From assembly GCA_005884605.1 (NCBI GenBank), contig VBBE01000089.1, positions 1 to 14,351 on the forward strand: a DNA stretch of 14,351 nucleotides. The letters run 5' to 3'. A model generated the notes under the pieces. It saw only the letters and a program-made list of their open reading frames with translations. It had not been told where the DNA came from and did no database searches. This DNA is from Candidatus Bathyarchaeota archaeon (GTDB lineage Archaea; Thermoproteota; Bathyarchaeia; 40CM-2-53-6). The position numbers were made by a program, and so were the translations under genes. Of this stretch, positions 7,381 to 14,351 are shown in pieces (within the stretch, counting starts at the first letter, position 1; the number at the start of each line of letters is the position of its first letter).

Positions 7381-8412
7381 CTACTTCAAGGACACAACTT
7401 TCTCAGCTATCGCTTTGCCCACGTCACTGGTTCGCGCCTTTCCGCCAAGATCATAAGTCAACACATTCCCCTCCTTGAGGACAGAGGTCGTTGCCTTCTC
7501 AACTAGATTAGCAGCCTTACTTTCACCTAGATAGTCAAGCATCATTCGCGCTGCCTCAATGGTCGCAACGGGGTTCACCTTGTTCTGGCCCGTGTATTTC
7601 GGCGCAGAACCATGAACGGGCTCGAACATGCCGTAGGTCTCACCAATGTTCGCGCCAGCCGCAACTCCCAAGCCCCCCACCGCTGCCGCCGCCTCGTCCG
7701 AAAGAATATCGCCGTAGAGATTCATCGTCACCATCACATCAAAGCTCTCCGGCCGTCTGATCAGCTGCATCGCTGCAGCGTCAATGTGCAGGTCCTCAAG
7801 CTCCACGTCCGGATAGTCCTTAGCGATTTCGAGGACTGATTGTTTGAAGATGCCATCCGTGATCTTCAGAATGTTTGCCTTGTGGACGAACGCAAGCTTC
7901 TTTCTTCTTTTCATCGCGAGATCGAGCGCGAATTTCGCGATTCTCTCCGAGGCGGCTCGGGTGATGATCTTCATCGCCACACCCACCCCAGGGGTAACTT
8001 CGAATTCCTTTCCGGAATACAATCCTTCAGTGTTCTCCCTCACCACTATCAAGTCAATTCCAGGATCTAGAGCGGTAACATTTGGAAGGGTCCGCGCAGG
8101 GCGAACATTCGCGTATAGATTGAAGAGAGAACGCATCGTCACCGCGGCGCTCCGAGGAGTTCCAGGTTCCTCAGGCGTCGTCATCGGACCCTTGAGACAC
8201 GCAGAGGTTCGTTTCATCATCTCAACCGTTTTCTCTGGTAGGTTTGTGCCGAATTTTCTGATGGAGTCGAATCCAGCATCGCCCTTCAGGTATTCCAAGT
8301 GTACTAGTCCGGTTTTCTGGACGGCGTCTAAGACCATAAGCGTGGCATCGACAACTTCTGGCCCAATTCCATCTCCAGGTAGAACCGCGATCTTGTGCAC
8401 CATTGTCGTCAT
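7381..8412 (-). CDS. Isocitrate/isopropylmalate dehydrogenase family enzyme, probably isocitrate dehydrogenase
   Basis: This 343-residue beta-decarboxylating dehydrogenase probably oxidises isocitrate to 2-oxoglutarate, since its divergent neighbour is citrate synthase. Landmarks are LPGDGIGPEV (11-20), NLYANVRPAR (98-107), VVRENTEGLYSG (123-134) and the family signature NLYGDILSDEAAAAVGGLG (231-249). In the cofactor site, HGSAPKYTGQNKVNP (268-281) carries the Lys-Tyr and Val positions that select NADP in E. coli Icd (Lys344, Tyr345, Val351). Tyr320 matches Tyr391, but the Arg395 position is Gly. In the substrate loop, Arg87-Ser88 and Arg94 align with E. coli Arg112-Ser113 and Arg119. However, the Asn115 position is Ala90, so 3-isopropylmalate or homoisocitrate remain possible substrates. 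ATG at 8412 has GAGAG seven bases upstream; ATG at 8403 is an alternative. The gene symbol is withheld because icd versus leuB-type cannot be settled. Confidence 0.85.
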   Translation of the reverse strand: MTTMVHKIAVLPGDGIGPEVVDATLMVLDAVQKTGLVHLEYLKGDAGFDSIRKFGTNLPEKTVEMMKRTSACLKGPMTTPEEPGTPRSAAVTMRSLFNLYANVRPARTLPNVTALDPGIDLIVVRENTEGLYSGKEFEVTPGVGVAMKIITRAASERIAKFALDLAMKRRKKLAFVHKANILKITDGIFKQSVLEIAKDYPDVELEDLHIDAAAMQLIRRPESFDVMVTMNLYGDILSDEAAAAVGGLGVAAGANIGETYGMFEPVHGSAPKYTGQNKVNPVATIEAARMMLDYLGESKAANLVEKATTSVLKEGNVLTYDLGGKARTSDVGKAIAEKVVSLK

Positions 8413-8419
8413 GAAAGCT

Positions 8420-8432
8420 CTCTCGGTGAGAG
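8420..8432 (-). promoter_or_regulatory. Small hairpin overlapping the ribosome site of the dehydrogenase gene
   Basis: CTCTC-GGT-GAGAG is a perfect 5-bp inverted repeat with a 3-base loop, seven bases before the ATG at 8412. On the minus strand the 3' arm GAGAG is also the only purine-rich, Shine-Dalgarno-like sequence near the start, so folding would hide it. Whether it acts in RNA is an inference; stems this short can occur by chance. Confidence 0.3.
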
Positions 8433-8462
8433 GGTCGTCGAATTGCCGTTGAAAAAGGCTTT

Positions 8463-8481
8463 CTCGGCCAACGTGGCCGAG
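8463..8481. promoter_or_regulatory. Perfect 8-bp inverted repeat in the divergent control region
   Basis: CTCGGCCA-ACG-TGGCCGAG is a perfect inverted repeat with an odd-length centre. It lies 51 bases before the dehydrogenase start and 89 bases before the citrate synthase start. Its symmetry fits either an operator for a dimeric regulator controlling both genes or a stem-loop in the dehydrogenase leader. It is much more GC-rich than its surroundings. No T-tract follows on either strand, so a terminator is unlikely. Confidence 0.45.
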
Positions 8482-8569
8482 TTGAAGCTTCGACGCGTTC
8501 CTAGCGTCATTGATATTCCTTAACTAGGACTAGAATCCGTGCTACCAGCAATACCATTCCAACGGTTCA

Positions 8570-9712
8570 ATGGTGAGACTGATAACAACTGAGATCGAGA
8601 AGGGTCTGGAAGGAGTTGTTATTGCGAAGAGTTCTATCACATTCATCGACGGACAGCAAGGAATCCTCCGGTATAGAGGGATTGACATTAACGAACTCGC
8701 AGCAAAATCGAACTTCGAAGAGGTCACCTACCTACTCTGGAACGCAAACCTTCCAAACAAAGCCCAGTTTTCAGAATTCAAGGGACAACTCACAGCTCAT
8801 CGTCCCCTCCCAAGGGAAGTCCTGAAACTTCTAAGGGGTATCCCGAAGGGGGCGATCCCCATGGAAGTTGCCCGAACAGCTGTCTCCTACATGGCAACGT
8901 TCCCTAGGAAAAAAGGAGAGACGTTTGACCAGTTTAACCGCCGCGAGTCTCTACAACTCACATCTACTCTTCCGACCATCGTAGCCAGCTACGAACGAAT
9001 AAGAAAGGGAAAGACCCCCGTCAGGCCCGATCCACGGCTGGGACACGCTGCGAACTTTCTCTACGGGTTATCGGGAAAGAAACCAGATGAAGTGTCGAGA
9101 GGCGCCTTTGATACCCTCTCCGTACTCTACGCGGACCACGAAATGAACGCCTCTACCTTTGCCGCCGTCGTAGCAATATCCACCCTCGCCGACCTCGGAG
9201 GAGCGGTCACAAGCGCCATCGCTACTCTGGCGGGTCCCCTCCACGGAGGCTCAAACCAGCGTGTAATGGAGATGCTCGAAGAGATTGGCACTATGGAAAA
9301 AGTTGAGGGATACGTTGACCGTGAGCTAGCCGCGGGCAGGAGGGTAATGGGGTTCGGCCACAGGATCTACCGAACCTACGATCCGAGAGCTAGAATACTC
9401 AAGAACATCGCAGAAAAATTGGCTGAAGAACGCGGTGGAAGCAGGAAATGGCTCGACATTGCAGAAGAAGTGGAAAGGATCGTCATGGACAAAAGAAAGT
9501 TATGGCCCAATATCGAATTCTACGCGGCGGTCGTACTAAACGCGCTTGGAGTGCCCAAGGACTTGATGCCCGCCGTCTTTGCCTGCAACAGGGTATCTGG
9601 TTGGATCGCGCATATCTATGAACAGTATGCCGACAACAGACTCATCAGACCTCTGACAGAATATGTAGGACCCGCTCAGGTTCCGTATGTGCCAATGAAT
9701 CAGCGGTCTTAG
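8570..9712 (+). CDS. gltA: Citrate synthase
   Basis: It condenses oxaloacetate and acetyl-CoA to citrate, the entry step of the citrate cycle. Its 380 residues match the short archaeal/Gram-positive dimeric type. Visible motifs are GILRYRGIDI (31-40), ADHEMNAST (188-196), GPLHGGSNQ (222-230) with catalytic His225, and GFGHRIYRTYDPRA (261-274) with His264. These are followed by WPNIEFYAAVVL (312-323) and RVSGWIAHIYEQ (341-352). The catalytic acid, Asp375 in the pig enzyme within PNVDFY, is Glu316 here. The related 2-methylcitrate synthases share the fold; the C-terminal NRLIRP...YVG pattern and the neighbouring dehydrogenase favour citrate synthase. Start is ATG at 8570. The gene is divergent from the dehydrogenase and its stop lies four bases from the stop of the zinc-ribbon gene on the other strand. 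Confidence 0.93.
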   Translation: MVRLITTEIEKGLEGVVIAKSSITFIDGQQGILRYRGIDINELAAKSNFEEVTYLLWNANLPNKAQFSEFKGQLTAHRPLPREVLKLLRGIPKGAIPMEVARTAVSYMATFPRKKGETFDQFNRRESLQLTSTLPTIVASYERIRKGKTPVRPDPRLGHAANFLYGLSGKKPDEVSRGAFDTLSVLYADHEMNASTFAAVVAISTLADLGGAVTSAIATLAGPLHGGSNQRVMEMLEEIGTMEKVEGYVDRELAAGRRVMGFGHRIYRTYDPRARILKNIAEKLAEERGGSRKWLDIAEEVERIVMDKRKLWPNIEFYAAVVLNALGVPKDLMPAVFACNRVSGWIAHIYEQYADNRLIRPLTEYVGPAQVPYVPMNQRS

Positions 9713-9716
9713 AAGG

Positions 9717-9926
9717 TCAGTTTCTCTTCGCCGGAATCCATTTCTCGACTTTCCAGTCCCAAATGATATGCTGATTTGGGTCCGAGGCTTCGACCCTAGG
9801 CCTCTTCTCCGTCACGGTGTCCATGATAAACGAGGCACCGCATGACGGACACTCTGCAAGTAGCCTCATTTCCGAGAGCTGGGTTAGCTGGAATTCCCGC
9901 TTGTCACACTTAGTGCAGGTGAACAT
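9717..9926 (-). CDS. Small zinc-ribbon protein of unknown function
   Basis: This 69-residue protein has two CxxC knuckles, Cys4-Cys7 (CTKC) and Cys26-Cys29 (CPSC), spaced as in a zinc ribbon or rubredoxin-like fold. The tail is tryptophan-rich (IIWDWKVEKWIP). I do not recognise a named family. Such short ribbons can bind nucleic acid or serve as protein interaction modules, but nothing here decides that. ATG at 9926 is the start; minus-strand sequence upstream has GAGG/GAGGC words near 9945-9960 but no well-placed Shine-Dalgarno. It follows carB on the same strand after 95 bases, and it converges on citrate synthase with a four-base gap. Confidence 0.7.
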   Translation of the reverse strand: MFTCTKCDKREFQLTQLSEMRLLAECPSCGASFIMDTVTEKRPRVEASDPNQHIIWDWKVEKWIPAKRN

Positions 9927-10021
9927 TTGACCGCTAGCGACGCCTCTGGTGCCTCCAGCCTCTTATCAATTTGCCCCTCAATTCGACAGCGGTAGAGGCC
10001 TTTCTGGTAGGGCGTAGAATT

Positions 10022-13000
10022 CTAGGACGTCTGAGGGATAGAGGCATGTACGGGCTTCGTTTGATTGGCCGAATCTCTAAGGGGGACGCGAATGGCGGTC
10101 AAAGCTGAAGGAGAAACTACGAGGGCAGCGGCCTTAGAGGGACCTTTGGATTGTTGTCGAGCATTGTGTCGAACAAGCGCCTTAATCAATGCTCGGGCAA
10201 GTTCGAGGTTGGTCACGATCGGAATCCCATATTCGGCCGCCTTTCTTCTGATGAGATATTCGTCTTTCAGTATTCGATGCGAGGCGGAGTCCCCTTCGTG
10301 GCTGGGAATGTTGATTACTAGGCGAATCTCTCTGTTTTGGAGGTAATCCATAATGTTCGGTTTCTTCTTCTCGCTCACCTTGTATAGTATCCTGCATTCG
10401 ATTCCGTTCTTCGAGAACTCTTCCGCGGTATGTTGTGTTGCGAATATCCTGTAGCCCGCTCGCGCGAGCATTCTAGCGTATGGAATTATTCCTTTTCTCG
10501 TTTCACCCATCGAGATGAGGATGGCGTCGTCTTTCTTTGGAATGTAGAAGTTGCTCGCGATCAGGGCGTTAATGAATGCCTCTTGGAAAGTTTCGCCGAA
10601 ACAAGCGACTTCTCCGGTGGAGACCATTTCGACCCCTGTCACCGGGTCCGCCTTGTCCAATCGTGTGAAGGAGAATTGAGGTGCTTTCACTCCGATTCTT
10701 CGGTGAATTCCTTCGCCCTGCTTTATGGTCCCGTCAGTTATGGCCTCCGCGGCCAGATCCATTAGGTTTGTCTCAATTGTCTTGGATACGAATGGCATAC
10801 TTCGGGAGGCTCGAAGGTTGCACTCGATAACCAGAGCCTGCCCATTCTTAACGAGGAATTGGATGTTGAACGGTCCTCGGATCTTGAGGCTTCTTGCGAT
10901 CCTTCTCGAATAGGATAGCATCTTTCTTCTGACCGTTCCGGTTATTGAGAGGGTCGGTATGGTCATTGTCGCGTCGCCCGAGTGGACGCCGGCATTTTCC
11001 ACATGCTCGATAATTGCACCGATGAAGACTCTTGAGCCATCGCAAACTCCGTCAACTTCAACCTCTTTCGCCCCCGTCAGAAACTTCGAGATGACAACCG
11101 GATTCTTCCGAGAAACACGTGCCGCTTCTCGAATGTAGCCAGTAAGTTGCGCCTCGTTGAAAGCGACGTTCATGGCCGAGCCTGAGAGAACATAGGACGG
11201 ACGGATGAGGACGGGGTATCCTATTTCTTTGGAAAATCGTCTGGCGTCCTCGAGAGATCTGAGCTTGTCCCATTTCGGTTGTTCAATTTTCAATTGGTCG
11301 AGCAGCTGGCCGAATCTTGAGCGGTCCTCTGCGGTGTCAATGCTGTCGGGAGTGGTGCCCAGAATCGTAGCGTGCTCGGACAGTCCTTTGACGAGATTGT
11401 TTGCAGTCTGTCCGCCGACGCTTACAACTACACCACGTGGGCGTTCCTTGTCCAATATGTCCAAGACTCGTTCAAGGCTCAGTTCCTCGAAGTACAGCTT
11501 GTCAAGTATATCGAAATCAGTTGATACGGTCTCGGGATTGCAGTTTACCATAATGACCTCTGACACTCTCTTCCTCAGGGCTGTAGCCATGTTAACACAA
11601 CACCAGTCGAATTCTACACTCGATCCGATTCTGTAGCAACCAGAGCCCAAGACAACCACCTTGTCTCCAGGCGCGTATTCGAAATCGTCCACATCACCGC
11701 CGTATGTTAGATAGAGATAGTTTGTCGCGGCGGGCCACTCGGCGGCCATTGTGTCTATCTGTTTAGTTACTGGCACTATGCGGTGCCCTTTTCTGTAGTC
11801 TCGGACTTGAGTTTCGGTCATTCCAAGAAGCTTTCCCAGCTTCCTGTCGGAGAAACCGAATTCCTTCGCCCTCCTGACAATGTCTGGATTGATTCTCTCA
11901 CTTACGATCCGTTTTTCCATCTCAACAATGTTCTTGATCTTGTCCAGAAACCATCCGTCGATCCCGCTCAACTTCGTAATCTCGTCCATGCTCATTCCGG
12001 ATTTCAGAGCTTTTGTTACGTAGAAGATTCTCTTATCAGTGGGCTCCCTGAGCTCTTTTCGGATCCTCTCGATACTTCTTCCTGGAAGTCCGTTATCAGT
12101 CAGCTCCCTCCCGATGTCGAGCATCCTGACCGCTTTTTGCAAGGCTTCTTCGAAGCATCTTCCGATCGCCATGACTTCACCGACGGATTTCATCTGGGTC
12201 CCGATACCCTTGCTGACTTTGCGGAACTTCTGGAAATCCCAGCGAGGAGCCTTGACTACAATGTAATCAAGCGCGGGTTCGAAACACGCCGAAGTCACTC
12301 CAGTTATCTTGTTCGACAGTTCTGGGAGAATGTAGCCAAGGGACAGTTTTGCAGCGATGTATGCTATGGGGTAGCCTGTGGCCTTTGACGCTAGCGCGGA
12401 ACTTCTAGAGAGTCGCGAATTAACTTCTATTACCTTGAATTCCTCGCTCCTTGGGTCCAGCGCAAACTGAATGTTGCATTCTCCGACTATGCCAAGGGTT
12501 CGTATGACTTTCTGGGCTGTTTCTCTTAGAAGGTTGTACTCGCGATTCGTGAGTGTCTGGGAGGGAGCGACTACGATGCTGTCGCCGGTATGGACCCCCA
12601 TCGGATCCAAGTTTTCCATATTGCAGATTATGATGCAATTGTCATCGCGATCCCTCATTACTTCGTATTCGACCTCCTTCCACTTCTCGAGGTATTCCTC
12701 GATCAGGACCTGTTTGATCCGACTGTAAGCAAGTCCTCGGAGCGCAATCTCCCCGAGTGTTCGCTCATCGAAGGCTACGCCTGACCCCTGACCCCCGAGC
12801 GTGTAGGCGACCCTGACCATCACAGGGAAGCCTATTTCGCGTGCCGCCTCAAGGGCCGTTTCTAGGTCAACTGCTTTCCGACTTTTTGGAACTGGGATAT
12901 CATGTTCGATCATGGTTTTCTTGAACAGTTCCCGGTTGTCGGCAATCTCGATGCTCTCGATGCCAGTGCCGAGGACCTTCACGTTGTATTTCGAGAGAAT

Positions 13001-13315
13001 ACCCCACTCTGCAAGTTCGACGCCGCAGTTGAGGGCGGTCTGTCCTCCGAAGCCTAGAAGGATGCCGTCGGGTTGTTCTTTGGCGATAACTTCCTCGAGA
13101 AAGTCCGTCCTTATCGGAACAGAATACACTTTGTCTGCGAACTTCTCATCGGTGTGAATAGTGGCAATATTTGGATTGACGACGATTGTCTTTATTCCCT
13201 CTTCTCTGAGGGCTTTGATCGCCTGAGATGTTGAGTAGTCAAACTCGCCAGCCTCTCCAATCTTTATCGCGCCACTTCCGACAATAACGACCGACTTGAT
13301 GCCATCTAGTTTCAA
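10022..13315 (-). CDS. carB: Carbamoyl-phosphate synthetase large subunit
   Basis: It makes carbamoyl phosphate from bicarbonate, ammonia and two ATP for pyrimidine and arginine synthesis, receiving ammonia through a tunnel from CarA. The protein has 1097 residues (E. coli 1073). The first half has VIVGSGAIKIGEAGEFDYS (10-28), NPNIATI, GGQTALNCGVEL and the ATP-grasp core to about 400. An oligomerisation region lies at about 405-550. The second half has GSGCYRIGSSVEFDW (557-571), RPSYVLSGSAMNVAF (705-719), HVENAGVHSGDAT (771-783) and an MGS-like allosteric domain from about 935 (FATQHTAEEF). Residues beyond about 1050 form an Ala/Ser-rich tail. Many of these strings match animal CAD/CPS1 as I recall them better than E. 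coli CarB. The start TTG at 13315 overlaps the carA stop (TTGA), a sign of translational coupling. Confidence 0.96.
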   Translation of the reverse strand: MKLDGIKSVVIVGSGAIKIGEAGEFDYSTSQAIKALREEGIKTIVVNPNIATIHTDEKFADKVYSVPIRTDFLEEVIAKEQPDGILLGFGGQTALNCGVELAEWGILSKYNVKVLGTGIESIEIADNRELFKKTMIEHDIPVPKSRKAVDLETALEAAREIGFPVMVRVAYTLGGQGSGVAFDERTLGEIALRGLAYSRIKQVLIEEYLEKWKEVEYEVMRDRDDNCIIICNMENLDPMGVHTGDSIVVAPSQTLTNREYNLLRETAQKVIRTLGIVGECNIQFALDPRSEEFKVIEVNSRLSRSSALASKATGYPIAYIAAKLSLGYILPELSNKITGVTSACFEPALDYIVVKAPRWDFQKFRKVSKGIGTQMKSVGEVMAIGRCFEEALQKAVRMLDIGRELTDNGLPGRSIERIRKELREPTDKRIFYVTKALKSGMSMDEITKLSGIDGWFLDKIKNIVEMEKRIVSERINPDIVRRAKEFGFSDRKLGKLLGMTETQVRDYRKGHRIVPVTKQIDTMAAEWPAATNYLYLTYGGDVDDFEYAPGDKVVVLGSGCYRIGSSVEFDWCCVNMATALRKRVSEVIMVNCNPETVSTDFDILDKLYFEELSLERVLDILDKERPRGVVVSVGGQTANNLVKGLSEHATILGTTPDSIDTAEDRSRFGQLLDQLKIEQPKWDKLRSLEDARRFSKEIGYPVLIRPSYVLSGSAMNVAFNEAQLTGYIREAARVSRKNPVVISKFLTGAKEVEVDGVCDGSRVFIGAIIEHVENAGVHSGDATMTIPTLSITGTVRRKMLSYSRRIARSLKIRGPFNIQFLVKNGQALVIECNLRASRSMPFVSKTIETNLMDLAAEAITDGTIKQGEGIHRRIGVKAPQFSFTRLDKADPVTGVEMVSTGEVACFGETFQEAFINALIASNFYIPKKDDAILISMGETRKGIIPYARMLARAGYRIFATQHTAEEFSKNGIECRILYKVSEKKKPNIMDYLQNREIRLVINIPSHEGDSASHRILKDEYLIRRKAAEYGIPIVTNLELARALIKALVRHNARQQSKGPSKAAALVVSPSALTAIRVPLRDSANQTKPVHASIPQTS

Positions 13316-14351
13316 GCCTTCAATGCCTCCTCGAAGAATCTGTCAAGGAGAAATCTAGTATCATACGGGCCGGGCGAGCTTTCTGGGTGCCACTGAACAC
13401 CTAAGAACGGCTTCTTCCTGTGTCTGATGCCTTCTACGGTCTTATCGTTGATGTTAATGAAGTTCGCTGAGAAGTCGGTATCTTCTAATGAGTTACGATC
13501 GATCGTGTAACCATGGTTTTGAGTTGTTATGAAACACCTACCGGTTTCAAGGTCCATACAGGGGTGGTTAACAGCTCTATGGCCAAACTTCAGCTTGTAG
13601 GTTTCCGCTCCAGCGGCCAACCCAAGGATCTGGGCGCCTAAGCAGATTCCCATTATTGGAATCTCGGTCTCCATCAGACGCCTGGTAGTCTCTATGGTTT
13701 TAAGATCGATTTTGGGGTCTCCAGGTCCATTGCTGACGACGACTCCGCGGGGATTCAGTTCGAGGATCTTGCTGGCAGGAAAGTGATACGGGACGCGGAC
13801 AACTCTTGCTCCCTTGGCGAGGAGACTGCGCAGTATCCCGTATTTGACCCCGCAGTCTAAGATTACGATAGTCGATTGTTCCCTCCCATCATAGTAGATG
13901 GGCTCTTTGGGGCTCACTTTCTGAACTAGGTCTTGCTTGTTTGGGTCCTGAAGTTCCGATATTCGGCCGGCTGCGACCACCGGATTGATGGGCGAACTCG
14001 AGACTTTCAAAACCCCTAGCATTGTTCCCTTGTTTCGCAGTCGTTGCGTCAGGACCCGCGTATCAACACCAAACATCCCTGGCACTCCGTCTTCAGTTAG
14101 CCACGCGTCTAGCGATTTCTGGTTGGACCAGTGGCTAGGTCGGGAGAGGGAATGGACGACAAGTCCTTTGATCTTTACAGAATCGGATTCGAAGTGGAGC
14201 GGGACTCCTCCATCGCCCTGAATAGAGCTAGGCGGTACGCCATATGACCCGAGTATCGGGTAGGTCATTACCACTATCTGTTCTTGGTAAGACGGGTCGG
14301 TAAGCAGTTCTGGGTATCCCATCATGGAAGTATTGAAGACAACTTCGCCGG
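13312..14351 (-). CDS. carA: Carbamoyl-phosphate synthetase small (glutaminase) subunit, cut by the right edge
   Basis: It hydrolyses glutamine and delivers ammonia to CarB. The frame continues through the right edge: bases beyond the ATG at 14325 read GEVVFNTS before MMGYPELLTDPSY, which is the normal internal CarA sequence. So about 30-40 N-terminal residues lie outside the window and the internal ATG is not the start. Counting from that Met, the small-subunit domain runs to about 140 (PSHWSNQKSLDAWL, GVDTRVLTQRLR). The class I amidotransferase domain follows, with nucleophile Cys228 in MGICLGAQ, the KFGHRAVNHP segment and catalytic His313/Glu315 in GVQWHPESSPGPYDT. The residue usually His in GICLGHQ is Ala231, a position that is known to vary. 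The gene overlaps carB by four bases. Confidence 0.95.
   Translation of the reverse strand, partial: GEVVFNTSMMGYPELLTDPSYQEQIVVMTYPILGSYGVPPSSIQGDGGVPLHFESDSVKIKGLVVHSLSRPSHWSNQKSLDAWLTEDGVPGMFGVDTRVLTQRLRNKGTMLGVLKVSSSPINPVVAAGRISELQDPNKQDLVQKVSPKEPIYYDGREQSTIVILDCGVKYGILRSLLAKGARVVRVPYHFPASKILELNPRGVVVSNGPGDPKIDLKTIETTRRLMETEIPIMGICLGAQILGLAAGAETYKLKFGHRAVNHPCMDLETGRCFITTQNHGYTIDRNSLEDTDFSANFININDKTVEGIRHRKKPFLGVQWHPESSPGPYDTRFLLDRFFEEALKA

Noticed and set aside
7844..8452. 202-residue plus-strand frame opposite the dehydrogenase gene
   Set aside because: It is antisense to a clear family member and has no recognisable motif.
11783..12388. 201-residue plus-strand frame opposite carB
   Set aside because: It is antisense to conserved carB sequence with no supporting motif or ribosome site.
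13623..13650. CarA GICLGAQ, with Ala where many have His
   Set aside because: This position varies in CarA and is not part of the Cys-His-Glu catalytic set, which is complete.
1..14351. CRISPR arrays, insertion sequences, attachment sites, defence islands
   Set aside because: No regularly spaced repeats, transposase or integrase frames or terminal inverted repeats were seen. All large frames are metabolic, translation or transport genes.

Overview
The window looks archaeal and is almost entirely housekeeping metabolism. Evidence for this is a GMP synthetase split into separate amidotransferase and ATP-pyrophosphatase genes, frequent TTG/GTG starts with few strong Shine-Dalgarno sites, an archaeal-style arginyl-tRNA synthetase, and a TauE/SafE permease paired with a DUF1634 protein. 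Base composition is near 50% GC. I favour a TACK-type archaeon such as Bathyarchaeia or Nitrososphaeria, but the lineage is an inference. It rests mainly on the style of the proteins and not on a marker gene.

Layout from left to right: a gene fragment runs off the left edge on the minus strand (1-83). It is followed by about 330 bases with no convincing gene. A plus-strand sugar-phosphate nucleotidyltransferase (418-1893) carries a left-handed beta-helix and an extra C-terminal domain. It converges on the minus-strand guaAb-guaAa pair (3835 down to 1991), which together make GMP synthetase. Upstream of guaAb is a 247-base gap holding what may be the decayed end of a surface protein. Next comes a minus-strand membrane operon, TauE/SafE then DUF1634 (5285 down to 4083), divergent from plus-strand argS (5344-7377). 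argS converges, with only 3 bases between stop codons, on an isocitrate/isopropylmalate dehydrogenase family gene (8412-7381). That gene is divergent from citrate synthase (8570-9712), and their shared 157-base control region holds two short inverted repeats. Citrate synthase converges on a 69-residue zinc-ribbon gene (9926-9717). Finally, the minus-strand carA-carB operon (carA cut by the right edge, carB 13315-10022) encodes carbamoyl-phosphate synthetase.

Functional themes: citrate synthase plus the dehydrogenase suggest the oxidative first arm of the citrate cycle (citrate to 2-oxoglutarate, with aconitase elsewhere). CarAB feeds pyrimidine and arginine synthesis, GuaAa/GuaAb finishes GMP, and ArgRS consumes arginine. 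Three of these proteins (GuaAa, GuaAb and CarA) use or receive glutamine-derived ammonia.

I found no mobile element, CRISPR array, tRNA or rRNA, and no clear new system. The most unusual points are: (i) the altered nucleophile-elbow motif in GuaAa; (ii) two apparent insertions in GuaAb; (iii) a nucleotidyltransferase fused to a DUF5752-like domain; (iv) CarA/CarB that read much more like the animal CAD/CPS enzymes than like E. coli; (v) Asp-to-Glu at the catalytic acid of citrate synthase; (vi) an NADP-type cofactor signature in the short dehydrogenase; and (vii) the paired hairpins between the dehydrogenase and citrate synthase genes.
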